Shown here piece by piece: positions 15,212-25,183 of a stretch of 64,000 nt of DNA. The stretch's first letter is position 1. Each line of letters begins with the position of its first letter. A program made the translations under genes and the position numbers. The DNA comes from Sphingomonas pseudosanguinis (lineage in GTDB: Bacteria; Pseudomonadota; Alphaproteobacteria; Sphingomonadales; Sphingomonadaceae): positions 1 through 64,000 of the forward strand of contig NZ_JACIDH010000013.1 of NCBI RefSeq assembly GCF_014196255.1, read 5' to 3'. The notes under the pieces are model-generated. The model was given only the letters and a program-made list of their open reading frames with translations, was not told where the DNA came from and ran no database searches.

Positions 15212-17893
15212 CTACCAGCGCTCGCCAAAGTGATCGCTCAGGCGGGCTAATGACGGGGGGATTTCGTCGTCGGCACACATTCCTAGATATGTCGCCGCAC
15301 GCGTCGCGCCGACATAGAGATAGCGCTCAAACAGTGACGGCTCCGATGCCGCCAATCTGTCCACCCCGACAAAGAAAACAGCCTCAAACTCGAGGCCCTT
15401 GATATGGCGAACGTCAAATACGCGGATCTCATCATCCCGGCCGATTATTTTTCCATCAACGCAAGCGACCGCATGGAGGTTTTGATCTTCAATGACCGCG
15501 TTCAAGGCATCTGTTATTGGGCGAACTGCCGCTTCTTCAGGCACCAAAATCGCGATGGAAGGGAGCGGTCGCGGGGACACTGACCGCTCGATTTCGGAGA
15601 GGCGCTGACTGAGCCAGAGAGCCACGTCCTCGGGCTCGGAAAGACCGGAAGCCATCACTGGTGACATGGCATCGTTGTTCACGTCCTCCGGCAAATCAGC
15701 ATCAGACTGGTTCCCGCTTGCCGGGTCAGCCAATGCTTTAGCCAGATCGTTAAGCTGACGGCTTTGCCGATAGGCGATCGAAATTCTTTGAATCTGGAGC
15801 GATGGTTCAACCCACTGGAGACTTTCTTCGCTTCGGCTCCCCCAATCTGTGATACGCTGATTGAAATCGCCGCATGCGAAAAATGACCCGATAGGTTCGA
15901 TCGCCAGTGCTCGCATGCAGGCGAGCTGAACCGGCGAGAAATCGGGCGCCTCGTCCACGAGAATCTGATTGCGCTGGATGTCGTACAGCGCGCGAAGGGA
16001 CTCATAGGCGGATTGATCTATATTCCGCCGCACCCGATTATCTGCCAGCAGCGCGTTTCCAGCGCGCAGCATGGCCAGAATGACAAGGTCTGCCTCCAGA
16101 GGATGAAGGTCACGGCCCGGATTTCCGTCGGGATACCAACGCCCGCCTCGCTCACTCCTCCTGAATTGCCTGTATCGAGCAGGAACCTTGCTCAAATATT
16201 GGCGGACGGGGGCGCTGAAGCGATTGAGGGACAATTGCCAGCCCAATCGTTCAGCCAATCCGCTGGCCTCGGTATCAGTTAAGCCTCGATCACCAATCCA
16301 GTCGAGAACCAGCGCGCTGCGGGAGCTCGCTGACCGGCGACGTGCCTTCGAACGAGCCTGCAACCGCAGGGCCGCATAATAGGCCCGTTGCGCCGCAGCC
16401 GGCTTGTTCGTCGGACGATCCTCCTCTTCCTCTTCCTCGTCATCGAGATCGTCGTCGGCCTGATCTGTCTGATCATCCAGGGTGTCGAGAAAGGCGATAA
16501 GCTGCTCGAAAAAATTCTCGCCCTGTGCGCGCGCACCGGCCTGAGCCCGGGCAAGCGCAGTTTTCAGCACGCCGTCGACGTCTGCTCGAACACGGCCAAG
16601 AACGCGGCGAACGTCTTCGCTGAGTGAGACAAGAGCATAGATGCCGCTTGCAGCGGAGGTAGTCTGGGCGCTCTGAACAGCGGCGCGAAGACGGTCACCA
16701 AGCTTTGCGATTTCTGCGTCCGTAGCCGAAGATAAAATTGCCGCAGCACCTTCCAGGCCAGACCAAAAGTCGCTGTTCTGCTTGGTTTGGAATTGCTCGA
16801 ACCACTCGATCGGTGATTGCACGGCATCCGGGGTGATGGTGGCAGCGCTATCCTTCAAAATGAAGGGGCCGCCGCCATTTGCCGTGCGCAAAATCGAGAG
16901 GTGATTGCGCGCGAGTTCCTTTCGATGTCCGATCCACGTTTTGATCCGCAGGTCCGGCGCAGGCACGTTGTTTCGGCTGAATGCCTCTTTGAGATATTGT
17001 CCCAGCAGATCAGTCGGCGTGAACATGATCCAGCTTTGGCCATGCGGCAGAGGCGAAGGCGAAGCGTCGATCAGGCTCTGCTCATCGTCACTGAGGCCGT
17101 GTGGGTCGAGTTTTTGCCCCAATCGGCGGATGAGCGTAGTCGTTTTTCCTGTTCCGGGAGGACCAAGGATCAGAAGCTGCGAGTCCAGCGACAATCGGAA
17201 GATCGCATCTTGATATTCATCGAGCACCGCCTGATCGCGCAGCTGCATCTTGTCGATGATCCCGCGCTTCCGCCCAATGGTGACGTTGTCGTCGACCTCG
17301 GCGTCCTTGAGCATCCGCTCAATCTCGTCCAGCGCATCTGCGGGGGCATCGCGCTCGGAAAGCAGCCGTAGCAATGAGGTGACAGTGACGGTCTTCTGGC
17401 CATCTGCCTCGAATATCGTGTCCAGAGAGTCCCAGCCGACAGGCAGGGCCTCCGCGTGAAACACCGTCCGTTCCAGCACCTCGAGGGAGCCGCCCGGCAC
17501 TTCGATATACCCGCCGGGGCGCAGTGACGCGAGGCGACCGACTGGAGCGTTGTAACTGGCAAAACGCACCTTGGAATCGCGCAAACCGGAGGGCGCGAAA
17601 CGGGAAATGTAGAATGTCGTTATGTTGTCAGATTCGTCAGCCGCGATCACCCTGGCAATAGCCGGCTCACGCGACAGGATCTGGTGACCGTTGAGTATCT
17701 CGCGGCCGATTTCATTGAGCTTCGCTACGGCCTTCTCGGTGGTGAGCGTATTCAAGGGGGCGAGGCTTTCGGCCGATGGGCCTTTGAAGCGCGCCAGTTC
17801 CGCTTTTGCACCTGTCGCAACACTGTCGAAGATAGCCAAAGCTTCTCTTGCAATATCGCTGGTGTGTTCGTTGACATTCAAACTCAAAGCCAT
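15212..17893 (-). CDS. UvrD/HelD-like SF1 ATP-binding protein
   Basis: 893 aa. Walker A GPPGTGKTTT at residues 244-253, an unusual Walker B ILVDEAPDF near 646 (DEAP in place of DEFQ or DEIQ), and late helicase motifs HIKGLEFEAVFFVG and LYVGATRA near the C-terminus. The first 230 residues form a separate N-domain with no clear family. A strongly acidic run (DLDDEEEEEED) lies near residues 480-492, probably a flexible linker. The product resembles HelD-type ATPases that act on nucleic acid or RNA polymerase. It lies 119 bp downstream of the AddA-like gene and 93 bp upstream of the DUF6361 gene on the same strand. Confidence 0.78.
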   Translation of the reverse strand: MALSLNVNEHTSDIAREALAIFDSVATGAKAELARFKGPSAESLAPLNTLTTEKAVAKLNEIGREILNGHQILSREPAIARVIAADESDNITTFYISRFAPSGLRDSKVRFASYNAPVGRLASLRPGGYIEVPGGSLEVLERTVFHAEALPVGWDSLDTIFEADGQKTVTVTSLLRLLSERDAPADALDEIERMLKDAEVDDNVTIGRKRGIIDKMQLRDQAVLDEYQDAIFRLSLDSQLLILGPPGTGKTTTLIRRLGQKLDPHGLSDDEQSLIDASPSPLPHGQSWIMFTPTDLLGQYLKEAFSRNNVPAPDLRIKTWIGHRKELARNHLSILRTANGGGPFILKDSAATITPDAVQSPIEWFEQFQTKQNSDFWSGLEGAAAILSSATDAEIAKLGDRLRAAVQSAQTTSAASGIYALVSLSEDVRRVLGRVRADVDGVLKTALARAQAGARAQGENFFEQLIAFLDTLDDQTDQADDDLDDEEEEEEDRPTNKPAAAQRAYYAALRLQARSKARRRSASSRSALVLDWIGDRGLTDTEASGLAERLGWQLSLNRFSAPVRQYLSKVPARYRQFRRSERGGRWYPDGNPGRDLHPLEADLVILAMLRAGNALLADNRVRRNIDQSAYESLRALYDIQRNQILVDEAPDFSPVQLACMRALAIEPIGSFFACGDFNQRITDWGSRSEESLQWVEPSLQIQRISIAYRQSRQLNDLAKALADPASGNQSDADLPEDVNNDAMSPVMASGLSEPEDVALWLSQRLSEIERSVSPRPLPSIAILVPEEAAVRPITDALNAVIEDQNLHAVACVDGKIIGRDDEIRVFDVRHIKGLEFEAVFFVGVDRLAASEPSLFERYLYVGATRAATYLGMCADDEIPPSLARLSDHFGERW

Positions 17894-18012
17894 TCCCCCC
17901 GATGGACGTTCACCTTGGTAAGCCAGTTGCCCGAAGTCCAGAATAACTACCTCAAGATTTTGATTTTCTTACTCGCCGCAGCCAGTTCGATCCCCATCGC
18001 CTCCTTTTCATG

Positions 18013-21000
18013 TCACGAAATCGCTGCACTTGCCTGAACCTCAATGATCCGCCCCGAGGTCATCAGCACGATCAGTCCGCGATCGGCGCCGGTCATGTCG
18101 AGATAGGCGCTGACCTGAGCCCGATAGTGGTCGAGCGTCTGAGCGTTGGGGTTCACGTCGCTCTTCCAGTCGACCAATGCAACCGGCCGACCGTCGCTGC
18201 CAATGGTCAGTGCATCAGCAATGCCCGCCGTTGCCATCAGGTCTGATCCTTCACCATTGAGCGCATAGACAGGAAATTCGGCGAGCAGCTCCGGCCGGAG
18301 AGCGGCGATCTCCGGCAATGCAAGGCTTCGCGCGACGCAGCCGGCCAGCTCTCCGGCGCAAAGCCCGGTGGCCGGATCTGCAACAGGGACTTTGCCGAAG
18401 GCGCGAATAAGATCAGCGGCACGGTCGGTCAGAGTGGCTTCGGCCTCCAGAGTTTCGCCGGTCAGCACCTCTTCCATGAGCTTATGGAGGATCAATCCGC
18501 GTTCGCGGCCGCCTTGTACCTGAGCGGTGGTCTCCAGCTCCGGGGGCAGGTCATCAGCCGATCCTGTCCAGAGGGAGGGTTCTTCTTCTCGCAGGACGCG
18601 ACCGGCGGCGTTTTCGTCGCGGCTGGGAGCAAGCCAAGTCAGCCGGGTTTGAGCGGCGGCAATGGTTTCGGCTTCCGCGGCGAAACTTGCGCGCGTCTGG
18701 GGGTTGGCTACGCCAGCAGCAGTCGTCGTAAAACCCGCCGGCAAGTGCGAGGCGTCGAGGGCTGGAAGATCGGCGAGCGACAGATCGACAAGACCGATCC
18801 ATGCTGATTTCGACGGCGTGATGTCGAGCCGCGGGAGAACGAGAAGCTCGCGAGCGCGCGTTGCGGCGACATACCACAAGCGGATGCGTTCGCGGTCCAG
18901 TTCTTCCTTTTCGGCTTGGCGTACCGTTTCGTAGCCCTCAGGCGCAACGCCGAGGACGGGACAATAAAAGGTCTCGGCCTGACGGTCGATGACAGCGCTT
19001 TCGGGTGCCATGACGCCGGTCATGGTATTGATCGGAATGACGATCGGCCATTCCAGCCCCTTGGCCGCATGCATGGTAAACAGCGCAACCGCTTCCTCTT
19101 GCGCGTCAGGCCGTCCCTCAACGGCGCGCGCCTCGTCGGACCATGCTGCTGTCATGGCTTCGGCGAAGGCGCGCAGACCGCGCACGGCATAGCCTGTCGA
19201 CAGGCTGAGATAGAGATCGACATTGGCGAGTGCGCGCTCGGCTTGGCCGCGATGACGCTCGAGGAGAAGCGGTCGGACGCGCATGACGTCCACGGCCTGA
19301 GATAGCAGCTCGTGCGGGGTCGTGCTGTTGACACGCCGGGAGAGCGATTGCAGCCGCTCGATGATGTCCCGCGCCAGCGGGTGCGCGAGGGCGGCGGGGT
19401 CGACGCTGAGATCCAGGCGCGGAATCCGATCTGGCTGTTCCTCCGTGCGCGGAAGTCCCCAGATGATGTCCAGAAGCTCTTCCTCGGTGAGGCCGACTAG
19501 TGGCCCGCGCAGCAGCGCGCCGAGCGCGAGCGTGTCGCGGCGATCGGCGAGGACGCGGCTCAGCGCGATCAGGTCCTGGATTTCCTGGCGACGGAATAGC
19601 CCCTTGCCAGCTTGGGTTGCTACGGGAATGCCGCGACGTTCCAAAGCTTCCTCGTAGCGCCATAGTTCTGCGCCGGTCGGTGCAAGCAAGGCGATGTCGC
19701 CCGGCAGGCAGGGTCGTTCCGCACCACTGCGTCGGTCGATGATAGGGTGGCTTTCGATGAGCTGGGCGCATAGCTGCGCGATGGCGTCGGCTTCGGCGTC
19801 GCGCTGCTTTTCTGCACTGGCTTTGCCGTTTTCGTCAGCCACGGTGATGTCGAGGGCTGCCACGCACAGGCCGCCCCGGTCCTCGTGGAAGGAGTCGAGA
19901 GCGGTGAAGCCAGGCTGCCCATCAGCCGAGAGCACGGCTTCGAAGCGCTCGTTGACGAAGGTGAGGATCGAGCCGCAGGAGCGGAAGTTGGTGGAGATGG
20001 ACAAGAGGCTGTCTGGATTCTGGTCGCGAAAGGCATCGCGCGCTTGCACATAGGCGCCGACATCGGCGCCCCGGAAGCGGTAGATGGCCTGCTTGGGATC
20101 ACCGACCAGAAACAGCGCACCCGGTCGGATTCGGAACTGGGTCCAATCGTCCTCGCCATCGACCGGCTCGCCGCAGAGCCGCCAGAAGATTTCGGTTTGT
20201 AGCGGGTCGGTGTCCTGAAATTCATCGACGAGGACATGAGCGAAACGCTGCCCCAGCGAACGGCGCACAGCATCATGATCGCGCAGCAGATCGCGCGCGG
20301 CGAAAATCAGATCATCGAAATCAAGCTGGGCGCTGGCACGCTTGTGCTCGCGATAGCGTTGCAGGATCGGCCGCGCTTCGTCCATCAACGCCGCCAGGGC
20401 GTGGCCGGCGGCGGACTGCACAAGCGATATCCAGCTTTCACAGCAGGCCGCATAGTGGGCGTCGGCTGCGTCATTCAGCCGGTCCCCGTCAGCCTTGGCA
20501 AGGCCGGCCTGCTTTGCGGCGGCCGCCCATTTGCCCTTCTTGCGGTACGAGTAGAAGGCGCCGTCTTTCTTACAAAGATCCGGATGGGGCCGCGAGGTCA
20601 GAAGCCGGATGAGACCCGCAGGCGTGGCGGGATCGGGACCATCCGCCACAGCGGTCGCCATCTCGGCGAGTTGCTCGGCGATTGTCACCGTTTCCGGTTC
20701 GACCGCCGCGATGCCATCCAGGAAACCTGCAAAATCCGCCACGGCCTGCCGGAACGCTGTCAGGTGTCCCTCGAGCGGAGAAACGAGCGGCGCGGTAAGC
20801 GTGGGGCGGCGGCGCAGATTTTCGGCGATCTTGTGGATGAGCGCCACGGTTTCGCCGGGGCTGTGTAGCACCATTTCAGCCAGGACGCCGCCCTGGCCGC
20901 CTGACAGGCGTTCGCGCAGCCAGCCATCGACGATCTCCAGGAAGGTGAGATCGGCCTGGTTGCGATCCATCACGCCGGCACCGGGATCGATGTCGGCTTC

Positions 21001-21402
21001 CGCCGGATAGGGCTTGATCAGCCGTTGGCAGAAACCGTGGATCGTCGAGCAGGTAATTTCGTCGATCGCGGCGCTAGCGGTGGCGAGATTGTCGCGATGG
21101 GCCTGGGAGAGCCCATCGGGCAGAGCCACGCGAAGTTCGGTTGCGATCGTGCCGGCCGACAGATCGGCGACAAATTCGCGGACGCGCGAGAGTAGCTCAC
21201 TCGCCGCGAGTTCGGTGAAGGTGACGGCGGCGATGGAGCGCGGCGCGACGCCTTCGGCCAACATGGCGGCGATGCGCCCTGCCATCACCGCAGTCTTGCC
21301 TGAACCCGCACCAGCCTCGACCAGGATCGAACGATCATGAAGACTGATCGCATCGCGGCGTGCGCCGTCATCTTTCAGCACTTTGGACATGTTGCTCATC
21401 AT
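18013..21402 (-). CDS. AddA/RecB-like helicase-nuclease
   Basis: 1129 aa. SF1 helicase motifs include VEAGAGSGKTAVMAGRI (residues 28-44), LVDEFQDTDPLQ, LVGDPKQAIYRFRGAD, TMHAAKGLEWPIV and LWYVAATRAREL. The C-terminus has a RecB-type nuclease motif, VALVDWKSD. The length fits AddA (about 1150 aa). Canonical AddAB processes double-strand ends for recombination. The start ATG at 21402 overlaps the stop of the AddB-like gene by 4 bp, the usual addB-addA order. Because it lies among island genes, it may be an island-borne exonuclease rather than the host's core AddAB; a second copy elsewhere would confirm that. Confidence 0.85.
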   Translation of the reverse strand: MMSNMSKVLKDDGARRDAISLHDRSILVEAGAGSGKTAVMAGRIAAMLAEGVAPRSIAAVTFTELAASELLSRVREFVADLSAGTIATELRVALPDGLSQAHRDNLATASAAIDEITCSTIHGFCQRLIKPYPAEADIDPGAGVMDRNQADLTFLEIVDGWLRERLSGGQGGVLAEMVLHSPGETVALIHKIAENLRRRPTLTAPLVSPLEGHLTAFRQAVADFAGFLDGIAAVEPETVTIAEQLAEMATAVADGPDPATPAGLIRLLTSRPHPDLCKKDGAFYSYRKKGKWAAAAKQAGLAKADGDRLNDAADAHYAACCESWISLVQSAAGHALAALMDEARPILQRYREHKRASAQLDFDDLIFAARDLLRDHDAVRRSLGQRFAHVLVDEFQDTDPLQTEIFWRLCGEPVDGEDDWTQFRIRPGALFLVGDPKQAIYRFRGADVGAYVQARDAFRDQNPDSLLSISTNFRSCGSILTFVNERFEAVLSADGQPGFTALDSFHEDRGGLCVAALDITVADENGKASAEKQRDAEADAIAQLCAQLIESHPIIDRRSGAERPCLPGDIALLAPTGAELWRYEEALERRGIPVATQAGKGLFRRQEIQDLIALSRVLADRRDTLALGALLRGPLVGLTEEELLDIIWGLPRTEEQPDRIPRLDLSVDPAALAHPLARDIIERLQSLSRRVNSTTPHELLSQAVDVMRVRPLLLERHRGQAERALANVDLYLSLSTGYAVRGLRAFAEAMTAAWSDEARAVEGRPDAQEEAVALFTMHAAKGLEWPIVIPINTMTGVMAPESAVIDRQAETFYCPVLGVAPEGYETVRQAEKEELDRERIRLWYVAATRARELLVLPRLDITPSKSAWIGLVDLSLADLPALDASHLPAGFTTTAAGVANPQTRASFAAEAETIAAAQTRLTWLAPSRDENAAGRVLREEEPSLWTGSADDLPPELETTAQVQGGRERGLILHKLMEEVLTGETLEAEATLTDRAADLIRAFGKVPVADPATGLCAGELAGCVARSLALPEIAALRPELLAEFPVYALNGEGSDLMATAGIADALTIGSDGRPVALVDWKSDVNPNAQTLDHYRAQVSAYLDMTGADRGLIVLMTSGRIIEVQASAAIS

Positions 21403-24053
21403 TCCGCCTCCCAGACCTGAGCGACTTCGCCCAGCCGTTCCGTCACAGCGGGCATTTTGCGTTTGGAATAGGTAGCGCTGGCATTCGCCGGCAGGGCAAA
21501 GGCGAGATCGTCATAATCGCCGCCGGTATCCGGACCAGGCAGAGCCGCGCCGCCGGCAAAACTTGCCCGTGCCGCGCGGAGATAGCGCGTGATCTGCGCG
21601 AGCACCGCCTCTGGATCATCGAGATGGAGATCAATCGGCTCGCGCGGATACAGCAGCGAGGCGCTGATGGCGACGTCATCGCCGAGAAGCGCTTTCACTG
21701 CGAAGGCATAGAGGCAACGCTGAAGCTCGCGTCCGCCATTCAGCTGGATGTCCCCGCGCGGTGGACGACCTGTTTTATAGTCGCGCACCATCGCACGCTT
21801 GCCGTCGCCGGATATGTCGATCCGGTCGATATAGCCGGCGATGTTGAAGCCAGTGTCGGGGATCGTGACTGGCGTGCTCGTATCCCACGGAGCCTCGGTT
21901 GCGGTTTTGGCTTCCGATCCGCCAAAAGGCACCTCTCCGTAGGAGCGCGTGCCCGGCAATAGGGCATCGCCGTAGGACAGAGCCCGGCCTGCCAGGACGC
22001 GGGCATCGTCGAGGGTTCGCCCCCAAATGACCGTCGGCGGAACCGGCCGTTCGCTTTCCCAATCCGCAGCGACAGCCTGAACGGCCTGTGTCACCGCGAC
22101 TTCGATGGATTGCGCGTCAGCGGCTGCAAGCCCACCTGCGGCTTCGAGGTCACGCAAGGCGCGGTCGAGAACCATGTGGACGAGATCGCCAATTCCGAGC
22201 GCGTCGAGGACGAGTGGTTCGGCGCTGCTCTGTGGTTCACGCCAGCCGAACGCATAGACCCAGACGAAGCTGAGTGGATTGCGCAGCAGGCGCCGCAGTG
22301 AGCTGGCTGACTGGGTGCGGTTGAGGATGGCGAGAACAAGTGGATGGTCCGCACGCACCAGACCGTCATGAGGAGTGATATCCGCCTGCCTCCAGTCGTG
22401 CCAGCAGCCCTGTGCGCCGATCGCTTGCGGGTCGGCAGCGAACTCCTTTGGCCGGCCCATGAGGCGATCGGTCTCGCTGAAGGCATGCGTTGGAATCGCA
22501 TTGCGGCGCAGGTATATTTCGTCGCCGCGTCCAGCGAGCAATGGGCTGCGTCCCAGGAGACGGCCATCACTGTCGCGTCTGGCGCGCGAGAGAACGACGG
22601 TATCGGCTGTCGTGGCGAGGATTGTCTCGAAGTCACGGCGGTCGGCGAGATTGACCGGCAAGGGATCGAGAACCGGAGTTGAGATGATATGGTCGGGAAT
22701 GAGCCGATCCTCGGCGATCCCACGCGGCCAGCGCGAAGAATTCAGCCCGAGAAGACGCACGAAGCGGCGCGGCGACGACGCTAGCGCGCTGGCAGGCATC
22801 CAGACGATAGAGACGCAGGCCTCCAGTCCATCGTCCTGTTTCAGGGTCTCTAGAGTTGCGTCGATCGAGGCGGCGGGGCCAGCCACCAGTGCCTTACGCC
22901 AGATTGCGAGCCCCCGGCCAGAGAGAAAGGCCTCACCGATTTCGCTGGCGGCGTCCGGCCCTTTCGCCAGAACATCGACAGCGGCGCGGAGCGCCGGGGC
23001 GTGATCCTTGCCGTCAGGCCAGTGCTCGGGCGTCAACCGGGTGAGCACGCGGCTCCAGGCGCCTTCCGTAGAAAGCGGCGCATCTGCGGGCAAAACACGC
23101 AGCCAGCCATCAGGTAGCGCTTCGAAAGGTGCGCTTTCCCGGCAAAGAGCAGCAAGACGCCGCAGCCGTGATTGTGACAGCCCGCGAACGACAATGTCGG
23201 CGAGCGCTGCGGCTGCCTGGCCTTCCCGGGTGGCGACGGTTCGGATGCCGTGGACGAAATGGAGGTCGATATTGGCGTCAGCGCGCAGTGCCAGGAAATG
23301 ATCGTCATAGTCCGCAGGCGAGGCCGTCGCGATGGCGATCTCCGAGGGCGAGACGCCCGATGCCAGCAGGCCTCGCGCCCAGCGCATCGCCTCAACAGCT
23401 TCGTGATAGGAGGTTGCGGCGCTGACGGCACTAATCTCAGGGGCTTCTGCCGGCGCCCGCGCGATAGTGACGGCCATGCCCTCCAGCCATGCAGGAATGC
23501 CCCTCGGGCCAGCCGTCCACTGCACTGGGATGTGGTCGGTGAGGGCTTGGAGCAACGGCCGCCAGCAAGGCGATAGTTCGGTAAGGCCAGTGATTTCCAC
23601 CGGGCCGAGGACTGCCGGTGCATGGCCGATGCGGGCCATCGCGGCGGCGACAATGTCAACTGGCCGCATCATGGCGGTGGGCAGTTGATCCAGGACCGCC
23701 GCTTCCAGGCGAGCGATGGCAGCGAGGCGCGGATGATCGGCCGAGCGCGCAGCAAGATCGATCCCCGCGCGCCAGGCTTTGTGCAGCGTGTCCGCAGCAG
23801 CGTCGATCATGCCAGGAAGCGTCTTGATGCTCTCCAACTCACCCATCGGCGTCGCCGGAATGGCTGCCTGAATGGCCGAGCGCAGGCTTTCATCATCGAT
23901 CGGGCGGACGAAGCCACCAGCGAGGCGGACAGCGGCCTGCTCGAAGGACATGATCTGGAGGCCGTGGCGAGCGTCACGACCGGCGGCCAATCGGCTCTTC
24001 CGCATCGCAAGGCGGCCGTGAACGATCAGGGTGGATCGATGCGCGATGGTCAT
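21399..24053 (-). CDS. AddB-like PD-(D/E)xK nuclease family protein
   Basis: About 884 aa. The C-terminal nuclease signature RDYKTGRPPRGD near residue 756 is the RecB/AddB type, followed by the ELQRCLYAFA helix seen in these nucleases. The N-terminal part looks like an inactivated helicase: no GxGKT/S Walker A is visible, consistent with AddB-type subunits that have lost ATPase function. The start at 24053 is selected because AAGGAGAG lies upstream; an ATG at 24137 has no ribosome site. It is the first gene of the minus-strand convoy, divergent from the WYL regulator, and overlaps the AddA-like gene by 4 bp. Confidence 0.8.
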   Translation of the reverse strand: MTIAHRSTLIVHGRLAMRKSRLAAGRDARHGLQIMSFEQAAVRLAGGFVRPIDDESLRSAIQAAIPATPMGELESIKTLPGMIDAAADTLHKAWRAGIDLAARSADHPRLAAIARLEAAVLDQLPTAMMRPVDIVAAAMARIGHAPAVLGPVEITGLTELSPCWRPLLQALTDHIPVQWTAGPRGIPAWLEGMAVTIARAPAEAPEISAVSAATSYHEAVEAMRWARGLLASGVSPSEIAIATASPADYDDHFLALRADANIDLHFVHGIRTVATREGQAAAALADIVVRGLSQSRLRRLAALCRESAPFEALPDGWLRVLPADAPLSTEGAWSRVLTRLTPEHWPDGKDHAPALRAAVDVLAKGPDAASEIGEAFLSGRGLAIWRKALVAGPAASIDATLETLKQDDGLEACVSIVWMPASALASSPRRFVRLLGLNSSRWPRGIAEDRLIPDHIISTPVLDPLPVNLADRRDFETILATTADTVVLSRARRDSDGRLLGRSPLLAGRGDEIYLRRNAIPTHAFSETDRLMGRPKEFAADPQAIGAQGCWHDWRQADITPHDGLVRADHPLVLAILNRTQSASSLRRLLRNPLSFVWVYAFGWREPQSSAEPLVLDALGIGDLVHMVLDRALRDLEAAGGLAAADAQSIEVAVTQAVQAVAADWESERPVPPTVIWGRTLDDARVLAGRALSYGDALLPGTRSYGEVPFGGSEAKTATEAPWDTSTPVTIPDTGFNIAGYIDRIDISGDGKRAMVRDYKTGRPPRGDIQLNGGRELQRCLYAFAVKALLGDDVAISASLLYPREPIDLHLDDPEAVLAQITRYLRAARASFAGGAALPGPDTGGDYDDLAFALPANASATYSKRKMPAVTERLGEVAQVWEAE

Positions 24054-24188
24054 TGCCGCTCTCCTTTCAGGAATCGTTTGCTGCCGGGCGTCACACCAGT
24101 GGCGGCAGATGCCGTCCGCGCGCAGATGGTCTGACAATTCAAGCCTTGTTGATGCATGCCTTGCTCCATCTCCGCACCCGATAGCCCA

Positions 24189-24217
24189 TTGACTATAGCT
24201 TAAGATGGGAATAATAA
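24189..24217 (+). promoter_or_regulatory. Predicted promoter for the WYL-helicase-methylase-ATPase operon
   Basis: TTGACT at 24189-24194, 17-bp spacer, TAATAA at 24212-24217, inside an AT-rich patch between the divergent AddB-like and WYL genes. It would give a leader of about 55 bases before the ATG at 24277. The AT-rich ATAGTTTTTATAC stretch just after it could be where the WYL protein binds. Assigned by eye. Confidence 0.5.
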
Positions 24218-24276
24218 TTACACGGACTGCGATGCCATGTCCATATAGTTTTTATACTCACTTATGCGAGGCCAAG

Positions 24277-25161
24277 ATGGCAGAAGCCGCGACGACGCTG
24301 AAATGGGGGGTGGAGCGCCGGCTTGAATTCATCGAATTTCGGCTATTCTGGGAGGGGTCAATCAACCGTGCCGATCTCGTCGAGACGTTCGGCGTGTCGG
24401 TGCCCCAAGCATCAAAAGACCTGACGCTCTATCAAGAGCGCGCGCCGGGAAATATGGAGTATGATACCCGCGCCAAGCGCTATGTCGCCGCCGCAAAGTT
24501 CGTTCTGCGCTTCCTTGAGCCGGACCCCTACATCTATCTCTCCCAGCTTCGCTCGGTCGCCGAAGGGGCCCTTCCTGCAAGCGATTCGTGGATCGCTGAG
24601 CTACCCAGCGCCGATGTCGCAATGACTCCCCGGCGGGACATCGATATCGAAGTCCTACGCAAAATTCTCGATGCCACCCGCGCAGGCGTCTCTATCGACG
24701 TTTTCTATCAATCGATGAACAAGGTGCGCCCAGAGCCTATCTGGCGCCGCATCACGCCTCACGCCTTTGGCTATGACGGCTTTCGTTGGCACGCGCGGGC
24801 CTATTGCCACCTTGAGCACAAGTTCAAAGATTTCCTGCTGCCACGCATTCTGGAAGTTGGCGAAAAGGGCGAACCAGGAGAAGCGGGTGAACGGGACTGG
24901 CTCTGGAACAATTATTTCGACGTACAGATCGGTCCGCACCCCGCGCTTACGGCCAGCCAGAAGCAGGTTGTCGCCAAGGATTACGGGCTGGATCACGGTA
25001 ACGGCGTGCTCACGGTTCGATATGCGATGCTCTTCTATGTCTTGAAGCGCCTCGGTTTGCTTGCCGATGCCACAAAGCAAAGCGCGTACACGCAGCATAT
25101 CGTAACAATAAACCGCAAGGAAACTGAAGCTGCGCTTGAAAAGGCAGAGCTTCAGCTATGA
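24277..25161 (+). CDS. WYL-domain transcriptional regulator (BrxR/CapW-like)
   Basis: About 294 aa. A winged HTH lies near residues 20-55 (RADLVETFGVSVPQASKDL). The WYL-type domain in the second half has WRRITPHAFGYDGFRWHARA, the usual place for ligand-sensing residues. Such proteins (BrxR, CapW types) repress defence operons until triggered by nucleic acid or other signals. The ATG at 24277 has GAGG about 9 bases upstream; longer upstream frames would cover the predicted promoter. It ends 22 bp before the helicase gene and heads the operon, so autoregulation is likely. Confidence 0.82.
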   Translation: MAEAATTLKWGVERRLEFIEFRLFWEGSINRADLVETFGVSVPQASKDLTLYQERAPGNMEYDTRAKRYVAAAKFVLRFLEPDPYIYLSQLRSVAEGALPASDSWIAELPSADVAMTPRRDIDIEVLRKILDATRAGVSIDVFYQSMNKVRPEPIWRRITPHAFGYDGFRWHARAYCHLEHKFKDFLLPRILEVGEKGEPGEAGERDWLWNNYFDVQIGPHPALTASQKQVVAKDYGLDHGNGVLTVRYAMLFYVLKRLGLLADATKQSAYTQHIVTINRKETEAALEKAELQL

Positions 25162-25183
25162 ATGATTCGGGGGGCTCTGACTG

